DNA of 64,000 nt from Acidobacteriota bacterium (GTDB taxonomy: Bacteria > Acidobacteriota > Vicinamibacteria > Vicinamibacterales > UBA2999): positions 1 to 64,000 of the forward strand of contig CAUJDN010000103.1 of assembly GCA_963169195.1 (NCBI GenBank), read 5' to 3'. Made by a program: the position numbers and the translations under genes. Below, one piece after another: positions 44,890-52,738 of the stretch. The notes beneath the pieces were generated by a model. It ran no database searches. It saw only the letters and a list, made by a program, of their open reading frames with translations, and was not told the DNA's origin. Positions within the stretch are counted from its first letter, which is position 1, and the number at the start of each line of letters is the position of its first letter.

Positions 44890-45840
44890 GTGGCGGCGAT
44901 AGAGACCGAGGACCTGTCCAAGGACTTTCTCGTCGGGTTCTGGCGTCCGCGGCCCTATCGCGCGCTGGATCGCCTGACGCTCTCGGTCGCCGAGGGTGAG
45001 GTATTCGGCTTCCTCGGGCCAAACGGCGCGGGGAAGAGCACCACCCTCAAGCTCCTCATGCAGCTGCTCTACCCGACATCGGGGACGGCGCATATCCTGG
45101 GCCGGCCCGCCGGCGATGCGTCCGTCAAGCAGCGCATCGGATTCCTCCCCGAGAACCCCTACTTCTACGATCACCTGACGGCGGAGGAGCTGCTCTCGTA
45201 CTTCGCCCGGCTCTTCGGGCTGCGCGGCGCCGATGTGGCGCGGCGCGTGTCGAGCGTGCTCGACGATGTGGGCATTGCCTCGGAACGACGGCTGCGGCTG
45301 CGCCAGTACTCGAAGGGGATGATCCAGCGCGTGGGCCTGGCGCAGGCGCTCCTGAACGAGCCCGACGTCGTGTTCCTCGACGAGCCCATGTCGGGCCTCG
45401 ACCCGCTGGGCCGCCGCCACGTCAGGCAGATCATGCTCCGGTTGCGCGACCGCGGCTGCACCGTGTTCTTCTCGTCGCACATCCTGTCCGATGCGGAGGC
45501 CCTGTGCAGCCGGGTGGCGATTCTGGCCCAGGGGCGCCTCGTGGCGTCGGGACACCTCTCCGAGATCCTGGCCTTCGAGCTCCGCGGATGGGAGCTGGTG
45601 GTCGCCAACCTGTCCGACGCGCTGCGTGCCGCGATCGCGCCGCGTGTGCGCGGCATCACCGCGCTCGCGCGCGGGCGCTTCACCATCGAGCTGCCGCCCG
45701 AGGAGTCGCCCGACCGCTTCCTGCACGAGCTCGGCAGCCGTGGGGCACAGGTCGTCTCGCTGAACCCGCTGCGCGAGACGCTCGAGGACTACTTCGTGCA
45801 GTCGGTTGGCGCCGTCGAGTCGCGGCAGACCGGGTTGTAG
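44890..45840 (+). CDS. ABC transporter ATP-binding protein (PilH-like)
   Basis: A 316-residue ATPase of the ABC-2 class. Walker A GPNGAGKS at 43-50, signature YSKGM at 140-144, Walker B VVFLDEP at 160-166, then the D-loop and switch histidine (FFSSHIL). A C-terminal regulatory domain of about 90 residues follows. GTG start one base after the VKOR-DsbA stop. In Myxococcus xanthus the pil cluster contains PilH (ATPase) and PilI (permease) at the same relative place, required for pilus formation; the PilH equivalence rests on order and type only. Confidence 0.85.
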   Translation: MAAIETEDLSKDFLVGFWRPRPYRALDRLTLSVAEGEVFGFLGPNGAGKSTTLKLLMQLLYPTSGTAHILGRPAGDASVKQRIGFLPENPYFYDHLTAEELLSYFARLFGLRGADVARRVSSVLDDVGIASERRLRLRQYSKGMIQRVGLAQALLNEPDVVFLDEPMSGLDPLGRRHVRQIMLRLRDRGCTVFFSSHILSDAEALCSRVAILAQGRLVASGHLSEILAFELRGWELVVANLSDALRAAIAPRVRGITALARGRFTIELPPEESPDRFLHELGSRGAQVVSLNPLRETLEDYFVQSVGAVESRQTGL

Positions 45841-45842
45841 CG

Positions 45843-46649
45843 ATGCGATCCATGGCGCTGGTGGCGCAGGCGGTCTTCAAGGAGTCGGTGCGCGACCGGG
45901 TGCCCTACTCGATGGTCGCCTTTGCCGTGCTGATCATCGCGGCCTCCTACCTGATCAGCCAGCTGACCGCGGGCCAGGACATGAAGATCCTCAAGGATCT
46001 CGGCCTGGCGGCCATCGCGGCGTTCGGGCTGCTCATCGCCGTGTTCATCGGCATCAACCTGGTCTCGAAGGAGGTGGAGCGGCGCAGCGTCTTCGCCGTC
46101 CTGGCCAAGCCGCTCAGCCGCCCCCAGTTCATCCTGGGCAAGTACTTCGGCCTGGTGCTGACGCTCGTCGTCAACCTGTCCGTCATGACGCTGGCGTTCT
46201 ACGCCGTGCTGCTCTACGTGGATTTCACCACGGACCCGCTGTTGAAGACCGCCTGGCCGGCGCCGGCGCTCGACCCGCGGCTCGTCGTCGCCGTCATCCT
46301 GATCGTCGCCGAGCTGATGCTGGTGACGGCCATCGCGCTGTTCTTCTCGACCTTCGCCAGCCCCCTGCTCTCGGCGCTCCTGACCCTCGGGGTGTGGGTG
46401 GCCGGGCACTTCAATGCGGATCTCCGCAATTTCGAAACGGTCCTCGACGTGAGGCCGGTCGCACTGCTGGCCCGTGCCGTGTACTACGCGTTGCCGAACC
46501 TGGCGCCGTTCAACGTTCGCGCCGAGGTCGTGCACGGCGTGGCGGTGCCAGTCTCGCACACTGCGCTGACCCTGGCGTACGCGGCGGTCTACATCAGCAT
46601 TCTGCTCTTCGGCGCCATCGCCGTCTTCCGGCGGAGGGACTTCAAGTGA
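45843..46649 (+). CDS. ABC-2 type permease (PilI-like)
   Basis: A 268-residue membrane protein with six predicted transmembrane helices in the ABC-2 permease arrangement; the N-terminal FKESVRDRVPYSM and the VSKEVERRSVFAVLAKPLSRPQFILGKYFG coupling-helix motif are typical of the ABC-2 transporter (NosY-like) family. Two bases after the ATPase gene, so they form one transporter. Substrate unknown; see the M. xanthus PilI comparison at the ATPase entry. Confidence 0.82.
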   Translation: MRSMALVAQAVFKESVRDRVPYSMVAFAVLIIAASYLISQLTAGQDMKILKDLGLAAIAAFGLLIAVFIGINLVSKEVERRSVFAVLAKPLSRPQFILGKYFGLVLTLVVNLSVMTLAFYAVLLYVDFTTDPLLKTAWPAPALDPRLVVAVILIVAELMLVTAIALFFSTFASPLLSALLTLGVWVAGHFNADLRNFETVLDVRPVALLARAVYYALPNLAPFNVRAEVVHGVAVPVSHTALTLAYAAVYISILLFGAIAVFRRRDFK

Positions 46650-46677
46650 GGCGTCCCTCGGGCCTCGAGGCGGCGCG

Positions 46678-47601
46678 GTGAAGGCCCGCAACCGCGGCCT
46701 CATCGCAGGCGTGCTGCTGCTGTTCGCGGCGTCGGTGGGGATCCAGGCCGTGCGGGATCGCGACCGCGTCCCCTTCGAACCGCCGGGAGGCATGCTCTGG
46801 ATCCAGTCCGGCACCGCCATGAAGCGCATGGCGCTCGGCTTCGACACCCTCGTGGCGGACCTCTACTGGATTCGCGCCGTCGTGTACTACGGCGGCCAGC
46901 GGCTCCGAGACCGATCGGAACGCAGCTACGACCTGCTGTACCCCATGCTCGACCTCGTCACCACGCTCGACCCGCGGTTCAAGGTGGCGTATCGCTTCGG
47001 CGCGATCTTCCTGACCGAGGGGTACCCCGACGGCCCTGGCCGCCCCGACCAGGCCATCGCCCTGCTCGAGAACGGCCTGAAGCGGGACGGCGAGCGCTGG
47101 GAGTACATGCACGACATCGGCTTCATCTACTACTGGTGGCTTCGGGACTACTCGAAGGCGGCGGAGTGGTTCGAGCGCGGCGGAAAGGCCCCAGGCGGTC
47201 CCGAGTGGCTCGTCTCCCTGGCCGCCACGACTCTGGCGGTCGGTGGCGACCGGCACTCGTCGCGCACCATGTGGCGCCAGCTGTACGAGAACGCCGACAG
47301 CGAATGGATTCGATCGAGCGCCGAACAGCGACTGCTGCAGCTCGAGGCCATGGACGTCATCGACCAGTTGAACCTCGTCGCGGAGCGCTATGCGGCGCGC
47401 GAAGGGCGGGTGGCACCGAGCTGGCCGGCCCTGGTGCAGGGCGAGCGCCTGCGCGGCATCCCGATCGATCCCGCCGGCGTGCCCTACGTGATCAACCCGG
47501 TCACCGGGCGTGTCGGCCTGGCCGAGGACTCCCCCTTGTGGCCGTTGCCCGAGGAACCGCGGGCGTTGAGTCCGGTGCAAACGCCGGGGCCGCCGTCATG
47601 A
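46678..47601 (+). CDS. Membrane-anchored TPR-like protein in the pil cluster
   Basis: A 307-residue protein with one N-terminal transmembrane anchor (about residues 7-23) and helical repeats resembling TPRs (PMLDLVTTLDPRFKVAYRFGAIFL; AIALLENGLKRDGERWEYMHDIGFIYYWWLRDYSKAAEWFERG). Many aromatic residues line these helices. The C-terminal segment (IPIDPAGVPYVINPVTGRV) resembles the end of a pseudopilin-like or GspG-like domain. GTG start after GAGG; its stop overlaps pilD. Position suggests an accessory factor of the ABC pair or pilus assembly, possibly comparable to PilG of M. xanthus, but no sequence proof is available. Confidence 0.6.
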   Translation: MKARNRGLIAGVLLLFAASVGIQAVRDRDRVPFEPPGGMLWIQSGTAMKRMALGFDTLVADLYWIRAVVYYGGQRLRDRSERSYDLLYPMLDLVTTLDPRFKVAYRFGAIFLTEGYPDGPGRPDQAIALLENGLKRDGERWEYMHDIGFIYYWWLRDYSKAAEWFERGGKAPGGPEWLVSLAATTLAVGGDRHSSRTMWRQLYENADSEWIRSSAEQRLLQLEAMDVIDQLNLVAERYAAREGRVAPSWPALVQGERLRGIPIDPAGVPYVINPVTGRVGLAEDSPLWPLPEEPRALSPVQTPGPPS

Positions 47602-48374
47602 CGGCGCCTCTCTCCCTGCTGGTGCTTTCCGGTGTCCTCGGCCTCGCCATCGGCAGCTTCCTGAACGTCGTGATCTACCGCCTGCCGCTCGGGCAGTCGC
47701 TGGCGACGCCTCCCTCCACTTGCCCGTCGTGCCGCGCGCGGCTCCGGTGGATTGACAACATCCCGGTGCTGTCGTGGATGTTCCTCGGCGGGAGGTGCCA
47801 CCATTGCCGTGCGCCCATCTCCATCCAGTACCCGCTCGTGGAGCTGGTCACGGGCGCGCTCTTCGTGCTGGTGACGTGGCTGACGCCCCTGGGGCCGCTC
47901 CTGGCGGCGCGCCTCGTGCTGGTCCTCATCCTCATCGTCCTGTTCGGGATCGACCTCCATCACCAGATCCTCCCGAATGCCATCACGCTGCCAGGCATCG
48001 GCATCGGCTTCCTGTTCAGCCTCGCCGGACCGCCGGGCTGGCTGGACAGCCTCCTGGGCATCCTGCTCGGCGGCGGCGTGCTCTATGCCATCGCCTGGAC
48101 CTACTACGCCGTGCGGCACGAAGAGGGCCTCGGGATGGGCGATGTGAAGATGCTCGCGATGATTGGGGCCTTTCTTGGATGGAAGGCCGTGCTGGTGACG
48201 CTCATCCTGTCGTCGTTTGCCGGGGCGATCGTCGGCCTCGGCATCATCGCCTTCACCCGGGGCAGCATGCGCCTCGCGCTGCCGTTCGGCACGTTCCTCT
48301 CGCTGGGCGCCCTGGCGGCGATGCTCGTCGGCGAGCCGCTCGTCACCTGGTACGCCGGCTTCTTCGTCCCATGA
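47598..48374 (+). CDS. pilD: Prepilin peptidase PilD
   Basis: A 258-residue inner-membrane aspartic protease that cleaves and N-methylates prepilins. The N-terminal zinc-binding loop uses C42, C45, C67 and C70 (CPSC, CHHC), marking the bifunctional form. Catalytic aspartates are D119 (GIDLHHQILPN) and D182 in GMGDVKM. About seven to eight transmembrane helices. Start overlaps the previous stop by four bases. Confidence 0.94.
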   Translation: MTAPLSLLVLSGVLGLAIGSFLNVVIYRLPLGQSLATPPSTCPSCRARLRWIDNIPVLSWMFLGGRCHHCRAPISIQYPLVELVTGALFVLVTWLTPLGPLLAARLVLVLILIVLFGIDLHHQILPNAITLPGIGIGFLFSLAGPPGWLDSLLGILLGGGVLYAIAWTYYAVRHEEGLGMGDVKMLAMIGAFLGWKAVLVTLILSSFAGAIVGLGIIAFTRGSMRLALPFGTFLSLGALAAMLVGEPLVTWYAGFFVP

Positions 48375-48402
48375 CGCGCCGGGACCCGCCAGGCCACCTG
48401 TC

Positions 48403-49644
48403 GTGCCAACGCTGACCATCGCCGGCTACGCGCTGCTCGGCATCACGGCCATCATGGTGCTCGTCCTGATGGCCCTGCTCGTGTCACTGGTTCGCATGTC
48501 GCGCATGTCGAGACACGCGAAGGACACACGCGTCGAGACCTCGGTGATGTCGGCCGCGCTGCAGGAGGCGCTGATGCGCCTCAAGGCACAGGAGCGTGCC
48601 ATGGCCGCCCGCGCCGAGGCCTCGGAGCAACTCTCGAACCAGATCATCAGCGGCGTTGGCGCCGGCCTGATCGTGGTGGATCGCGATGGGGTGGTGCGGA
48701 TCGTGAATCCCGCCGCCCGGCGCATCCTCGGCCTTGAGGGCGACGGGCACGGCGTCACCCTGACCAGCCTTCTCTCCGGCAGTGCCCCGCTGGCGGAGGT
48801 CATCACCAATGCGCTGCGGACCGGCGTGCCGGTCGTGCGCCGCCAGCTCCGCCTCGACGGACGGCCGTCGCACCTGGGTGTCAGCGTCTCGCCGCTTGCA
48901 GGGCCGGATGGCGCGTTGCAGGCGGCGGTGTGCCTGTTCACCGACCTGACGGAGGTCGTCGAGCTGGAAGAGCAGCTGCGGCTGAAGGAGGCGCTGGCGG
49001 GAGTCGGGGAACTGACGGCGGGGCTGGCGCACGAGTTCAGGAACGGACTGGCGACCATCCACGGCTATGCGCGCCTGCTCGATCCCTCACGCCTGCCCGT
49101 GGGCTACCGCCCGTACGTGGAAGGCATCCGGCAGGAGACCACTGCCCTTGGCGAAGTGGTGACCAACTTCCTGAACTTCGCGCGGCCGGAGCCCTTGAGC
49201 CTCGTGCCCGTCGATCTGGGCGCCGTCGTCGATCGGGCCGCGTCGGACCTCGCCGTCGAGGCGGGGCGCATCGAGCGCGCGGGCACGTTCGGGCAGGTGC
49301 TGGGCGACGAGGTGCTCTTGCGCCAGGCCATCAGCAACCTGTTGCGCAACAGTCTCGAGGCCTGCGCGACGGCCGGCATCGAGCCCTTCATCCGCGTGCG
49401 GGGCGTTGCCGAGCCGCCCCACCTGCGCATCAGCATCGAGGACAATGGCCCGGGCATTGTTGCCGATGCACTGCCGCGCATCTTCAGGCCGTTCGTCACG
49501 ACCCGGGCGCAGGGAACCGGCCTGGGCCTGGCGATCGTCCAGAAGGTGATCGTCTCGCACAACGGCCGCATTGCCGCGGCCAATCGGCCAGGGGGCGGCG
49601 CGGAGTTCCGCATTCAGCTGCCGCTGGCCACCACCACGCGATAA
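48403..49644 (+). CDS. Second PilS-like histidine kinase
   Basis: A 413-residue kinase with a single N-terminal transmembrane helix (about residues 8-30), a coiled region, a PAS domain (about 78-190), HisKA with H210 in AGLAHEFRNGLATIHGYARLL and HATPase (RQAISNLLRNSLEAC; EDNGPGIV; GTGLGLAIVQ). Note EFRNGL in place of the usual EIRNPL around the histidine. GTG start. It follows pilD as PilS2 does in M. xanthus, and its likely partner is the sigma-54 activator at 52739. Confidence 0.87.
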   Translation: MPTLTIAGYALLGITAIMVLVLMALLVSLVRMSRMSRHAKDTRVETSVMSAALQEALMRLKAQERAMAARAEASEQLSNQIISGVGAGLIVVDRDGVVRIVNPAARRILGLEGDGHGVTLTSLLSGSAPLAEVITNALRTGVPVVRRQLRLDGRPSHLGVSVSPLAGPDGALQAAVCLFTDLTEVVELEEQLRLKEALAGVGELTAGLAHEFRNGLATIHGYARLLDPSRLPVGYRPYVEGIRQETTALGEVVTNFLNFARPEPLSLVPVDLGAVVDRAASDLAVEAGRIERAGTFGQVLGDEVLLRQAISNLLRNSLEACATAGIEPFIRVRGVAEPPHLRISIEDNGPGIVADALPRIFRPFVTTRAQGTGLGLAIVQKVIVSHNGRIAAANRPGGGAEFRIQLPLATTTR

Positions 49645-49666
49645 TTGCGCGCTCATCTGCCCGTGC

Positions 49667-49687
49667 GGCGCGCGGTTTCTGCGCGCC
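49667..49687 (+). terminator. Hairpin after the second kinase
   Basis: GGCGCGC (49667-49673) and GCGCGCC (49681-49687), 7 bp with a 7-base loop containing TTT. No downstream T-run. The 142-base gap up to the pilV-like gene holds no other gene. Confidence 0.35.
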
Positions 49688-49786
49688 ACACGAGCCGTGC
49701 CACATCCCACCAGCTGTTTTCCAGGTGGATTCCGCGTGTCGCGGTCGCCCCGGAGCCGCGGCGTGCCGCTTGCACTTCCCGGTGGC

Positions 49787-50281
49787 ATGACGACGGACAC
49801 GACGCGCGTATCCGAGCGGGGCATCACCCTCGTCGAGGCGGTGGTGGCCGCGAGCCTTCTCCTGACGCTGGCTGGCGGCGTCGCCTATCTCTTTCTCCTG
49901 GCTCATCGCTTTGCCATCGCCGCCGAGCAGGCGACCGTTGCCCTGGCTGCCACGGCCAGTCGCCTCGAGACGCTGGCGGCAGTCCCCTGGGCGTACGACC
50001 TGGCCGGTGGCGAACCCGAGGCGCATGCGCTCGATCTGTCCCCGCCAGACGTCCTGGATCGGAATACGGCGGGCTTCTCCGACCTTGTGGACGCCACGGG
50101 GATGCCGGTGGATGCCGACCGTGACGTCCAGCCGGCCTTTGCCCGCCGGTGGGCGCTGCTGCCGCTCGACGGCGACGCCTCGAGTAGCCGCGCCATCGAG
50201 GTCTGCACGTTCGCCTGGCCCGCACCGCCCGGAGCGCCTCCGCTCGTGTGCCTGGCCTCCGCTCGCACGAGGCAGCCATGA
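49787..50281 (+). CDS. Minor pseudopilin, PilV-like
   Basis: A 164-residue prepilin-like protein. The leader is 12 residues (ending SERG), the mature N-terminus ITLVEAVVAASLLLTLAGGVAYLFLL has Glu at position 5. The rest has no recognised domain; the PilV label is based on size and order (first of three). ATG at 49787; longer in-frame starts overlap the kinase. Its stop overlaps the next ATG. Confidence 0.78.
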   Translation: MTTDTTRVSERGITLVEAVVAASLLLTLAGGVAYLFLLAHRFAIAAEQATVALAATASRLETLAAVPWAYDLAGGEPEAHALDLSPPDVLDRNTAGFSDLVDATGMPVDADRDVQPAFARRWALLPLDGDASSSRAIEVCTFAWPAPPGAPPLVCLASARTRQP

Positions 50282-51414
50282 GCGCGCGGGGGTTCACGCT
50301 CGTGGAACTGCTGATCGCCACGGTGATCACGCTGCTGGTCGTGGCCGGCGCGCTGATGATCGCCGCGTCCGCGCGCTCGACGTTCCTGGTGGAGCCCGCC
50401 GCGCTCGACACGGCGAGGCGGCTGCGCGAGGGGACGGATGCCCTGGCGAGCGCGCTCCGGAGTGCGGGCGGTGCCCTGGCGGCAGGCGATGGCGTGGAAT
50501 GGCTGGGCTCGAGTGTTCCGGCCGTCTGGCCGCTCACCGACCTCGACGGGGGGCCATCTTCCTCGTTTGCCGCCCTCTGGGTGCTGAGCGCAGTGGGTGA
50601 GGGCGGCCGCGGTCGGATCCTCACGTCGGCTGCCGCACCCGGCGCCGCGCTCACGCTCGACACGGCGAGCGGCTCCTGCCCGCTGACGGCGGCCGTGTGT
50701 GGCCTCGACGTGGGCGACGCGGCCGTCGTGTTCGACGGCCGCGGGCACTTTGACGTGTTCGAGGTCGGCGTCGTGTCGGCGTCGCTTGGCCTGGTGACGC
50801 CGTCGGCGCCGTTGTCCCGCGCGTACGCGGCCGGCAGCTGGGTCGTGGAGGCCCGGGCCGACCGCTTCGGTCTGGTAAGGCAGCCGGACGGGTCCCGGAC
50901 ACTCACGCGCGTCACCTGGGCAGGGGCCCGCGAGCCCATTGTCGACGGAGTCACGGCGATCGACATCGACGTGTGGGGCCAGGCCGAGGTGCCGCGGCTT
51001 CGCGATGCGGCCACGGGCACGGGCCTGACCACCTATGGGCTGCACCCGCCTGCGGCAGACGCCGTGGACGACACCGGGTTCTGGCCCGACGGCGAGCACT
51101 GCATGACGGCGCGAAGCGGCGGCCTGCCGGTGACACGCCTGGCGGACCGGACGGCCGACCTCACGGGCCTGGCGCGGCTGGGGCCGGCCGATTTCGCCGA
51201 TGGGCCGTGGTGCCCGCGCGACGGGTCGGCGGGCGCGTTCGACGCCGACTTGTTCCGCATCCGGCGTATCGACCTGCGCCTGCGCGTGGAGGTGCGATCG
51301 GCGACGTTCCGCGGGCCCGCGGGGCGGCTGTTCGCCCGCGGTGGCACGGCGGCCGACCCCCGCCACTGGGTCACGGATCGCGCGCTGAGCCTCAGCGTCG
51401 CGTTGAATCGTTGA
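50278..51414 (+). CDS. Minor pseudopilin, PilW-like
   Basis: A 378-residue prepilin-like protein with a five-residue leader (MSARG) and mature FTLVELLIATVITLLVVAGALMI, Glu at position 5. The large C-terminal region, rich in beta-type sequence, has several cysteines, among them pairs at GSCPLTAAVCG and others further on. Size and position between PilV- and PilX-like genes suggest PilW. ATGA overlap with the preceding gene. Confidence 0.78.
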   Translation: MSARGFTLVELLIATVITLLVVAGALMIAASARSTFLVEPAALDTARRLREGTDALASALRSAGGALAAGDGVEWLGSSVPAVWPLTDLDGGPSSSFAALWVLSAVGEGGRGRILTSAAAPGAALTLDTASGSCPLTAAVCGLDVGDAAVVFDGRGHFDVFEVGVVSASLGLVTPSAPLSRAYAAGSWVVEARADRFGLVRQPDGSRTLTRVTWAGAREPIVDGVTAIDIDVWGQAEVPRLRDAATGTGLTTYGLHPPAADAVDDTGFWPDGEHCMTARSGGLPVTRLADRTADLTGLARLGPADFADGPWCPRDGSAGAFDADLFRIRRIDLRLRVEVRSATFRGPAGRLFARGGTAADPRHWVTDRALSLSVALNR

Positions 51415-51425
51415 GGAGCCCGGCC

Positions 51426-52139
51426 ATGCCTGCACCGTCGAGCCGAGGTATTGCGCTCATCACGGTCCTGCTGATCACCAGCATCGTGTTCACGATGGCC
51501 CTCGGGCTGTCGCTCATCGTCTCGGTGGATCACCTGGCCGTGCGCAACCATCGCGAGTCGGCAACCCTGCTGCAGGCGGCCGATGCGGGCATCGAACTGG
51601 CCGCGAGGGCGATGGCGCAGGCCCCGGACTGGAACCAGGTGCTGGCGGGCGGCGCGCAGGCCGCGGCCGCGGACGGGCCTCCTTCAGGCACGCGCCAGAT
51701 CGAGGCGGGCGAGCCGCTGGATCTCGGCGCGCAGACGAACCTGCTCAACTGCGGTGTGATCGCGGGGTGCAGCACAACCGATCTGCAGGCCATCACCGAG
51801 GAACGGCCATGGGGTGCGGACAACCCGCATTGGCGGCCTTTCCTGTATGGCCCGCTGCGGAGTTTCGCGGCCTATCGCTTCGCGGGATCGGTCTACGTCA
51901 TCGTCTGGGTGGCCGACGACGGGAGGGAGATCGATGGGGAGCCGGAACAGGATGGGCCCGTGGGTGCGCCGGGCCACGGCGTGGTGCGCGTGCGCGCCGA
52001 CGCCTTCGGGCGGGGCGAGGGCCGACGGGCCGTCGAAGCCGAACTCGTTCGCGTCTGCCGGCCCGACTCCACATCGTCTGGCTGCGTGCCCGGCATTCGT
52101 GTGCAATCCTGGCGCGATGTGAGGCGGGCCGTTCCTTGA
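51426..52139 (+). CDS. Minor pseudopilin, PilX/GspK-like, lacking Glu5
   Basis: A 237-residue protein with a prepilin-type N-terminus: leader ending SSRG, mature IALITVLLITSIVFTMALGLSLIV. Position 5 is Thr, not Glu, as in tip pseudopilins of the GspK/PilX type. Downstream it has the PilX-like VRNHRESATLLQAADAGIELAARAM helix. Two cysteine pairs occur (CGVIAGC; CRPDSTSSGC). Ends the pseudopilin group. Confidence 0.75.
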   Translation: MPAPSSRGIALITVLLITSIVFTMALGLSLIVSVDHLAVRNHRESATLLQAADAGIELAARAMAQAPDWNQVLAGGAQAAAADGPPSGTRQIEAGEPLDLGAQTNLLNCGVIAGCSTTDLQAITEERPWGADNPHWRPFLYGPLRSFAAYRFAGSVYVIVWVADDGREIDGEPEQDGPVGAPGHGVVRVRADAFGRGEGRRAVEAELVRVCRPDSTSSGCVPGIRVQSWRDVRRAVP

Positions 52140-52164
52140 TTTCGGTGCCGCCGAGTCGTACGAT
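52136..52164 (+). promoter_or_regulatory. Leaderless sigma-70-type promoter of the small secreted protein gene
   Basis: TTGATT at 52136-52141 and TACGAT at 52159-52164, spacer 17, then exactly six bases to the ATG at 52171. The -35 box overlaps the stop codon of the pilX-like gene. Confidence 0.6.
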
Positions 52165-52170
52165 CCGCCC

Positions 52171-52737
52171 ATGAAGCACCGCGTCGTTCTCGTCGCCGCG
52201 ATCCTGGCCACGCACGCCGGATGGGCACACGCGCAATCGCTCGCGGATGTCGCCAGGGCCGAACAGAGCCGGCGGAAGACTCAGCAGCAGCCGGCGAAGG
52301 TCTATACCAACGACGACCTGAAGCCGGACTTCTCCCAGCCCGCCGCGCCGGCGGCGGGGAGCACGGCGGCGACCGGCACGACGGCCACAACCGGGAAGCC
52401 TGCCGCCGAGGGGGCCGCGTCCGCGGCGCCCGCTGCCCCGGCCACGCCCCAGCGGGACCAGGCGTACTGGTTCGGCCGCATCACCGAAGCGCGCAGCCAG
52501 CTGGAGCGGAGCCGGACGTTCGCGACCGCCCTGCAGAACCGCATCGACGCGCTGATGACCGACTTCATCAACCGCGACAACCCGGTGGAGCGCTCGGGCA
52601 TCGAGCAGGAGCGCATCAAGGCCCTCGCGGAGCTCGATCGGGTGCGGAAGGACATCGAGGCTCAGACGAAGGCCATCGCGGACATCGAAGACGAGGCGCG
52701 CCGCGCGGGCGTGCCGCCGGGCTGGCTGCGGTCCTGA
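52171..52737 (+). CDS. Small secreted protein of unknown function
   Basis: A 188-residue protein with a clear signal peptide (cleavage after AHAQ, about residue 22), then SLADVARAEQSRRKTQ, a pattern I have seen in short acidobacterial proteins of unknown function. A low-complexity Ala/Thr/Pro region (about 55-95) leads to a helical, probably coiled-coil C-terminal half (YWFGRITEARSQLERSRTF...DRVRKDIEAQTKAIADIEDEARRAGVPPGWLR). No function can be assigned. Likely periplasmic and co-located with the pilus regulators. Confidence 0.6.
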   Translation: MKHRVVLVAAILATHAGWAHAQSLADVARAEQSRRKTQQQPAKVYTNDDLKPDFSQPAAPAAGSTAATGTTATTGKPAAEGAASAAPAAPATPQRDQAYWFGRITEARSQLERSRTFATALQNRIDALMTDFINRDNPVERSGIEQERIKALAELDRVRKDIEAQTKAIADIEDEARRAGVPPGWLRS

Positions 52738-52738
52738 C

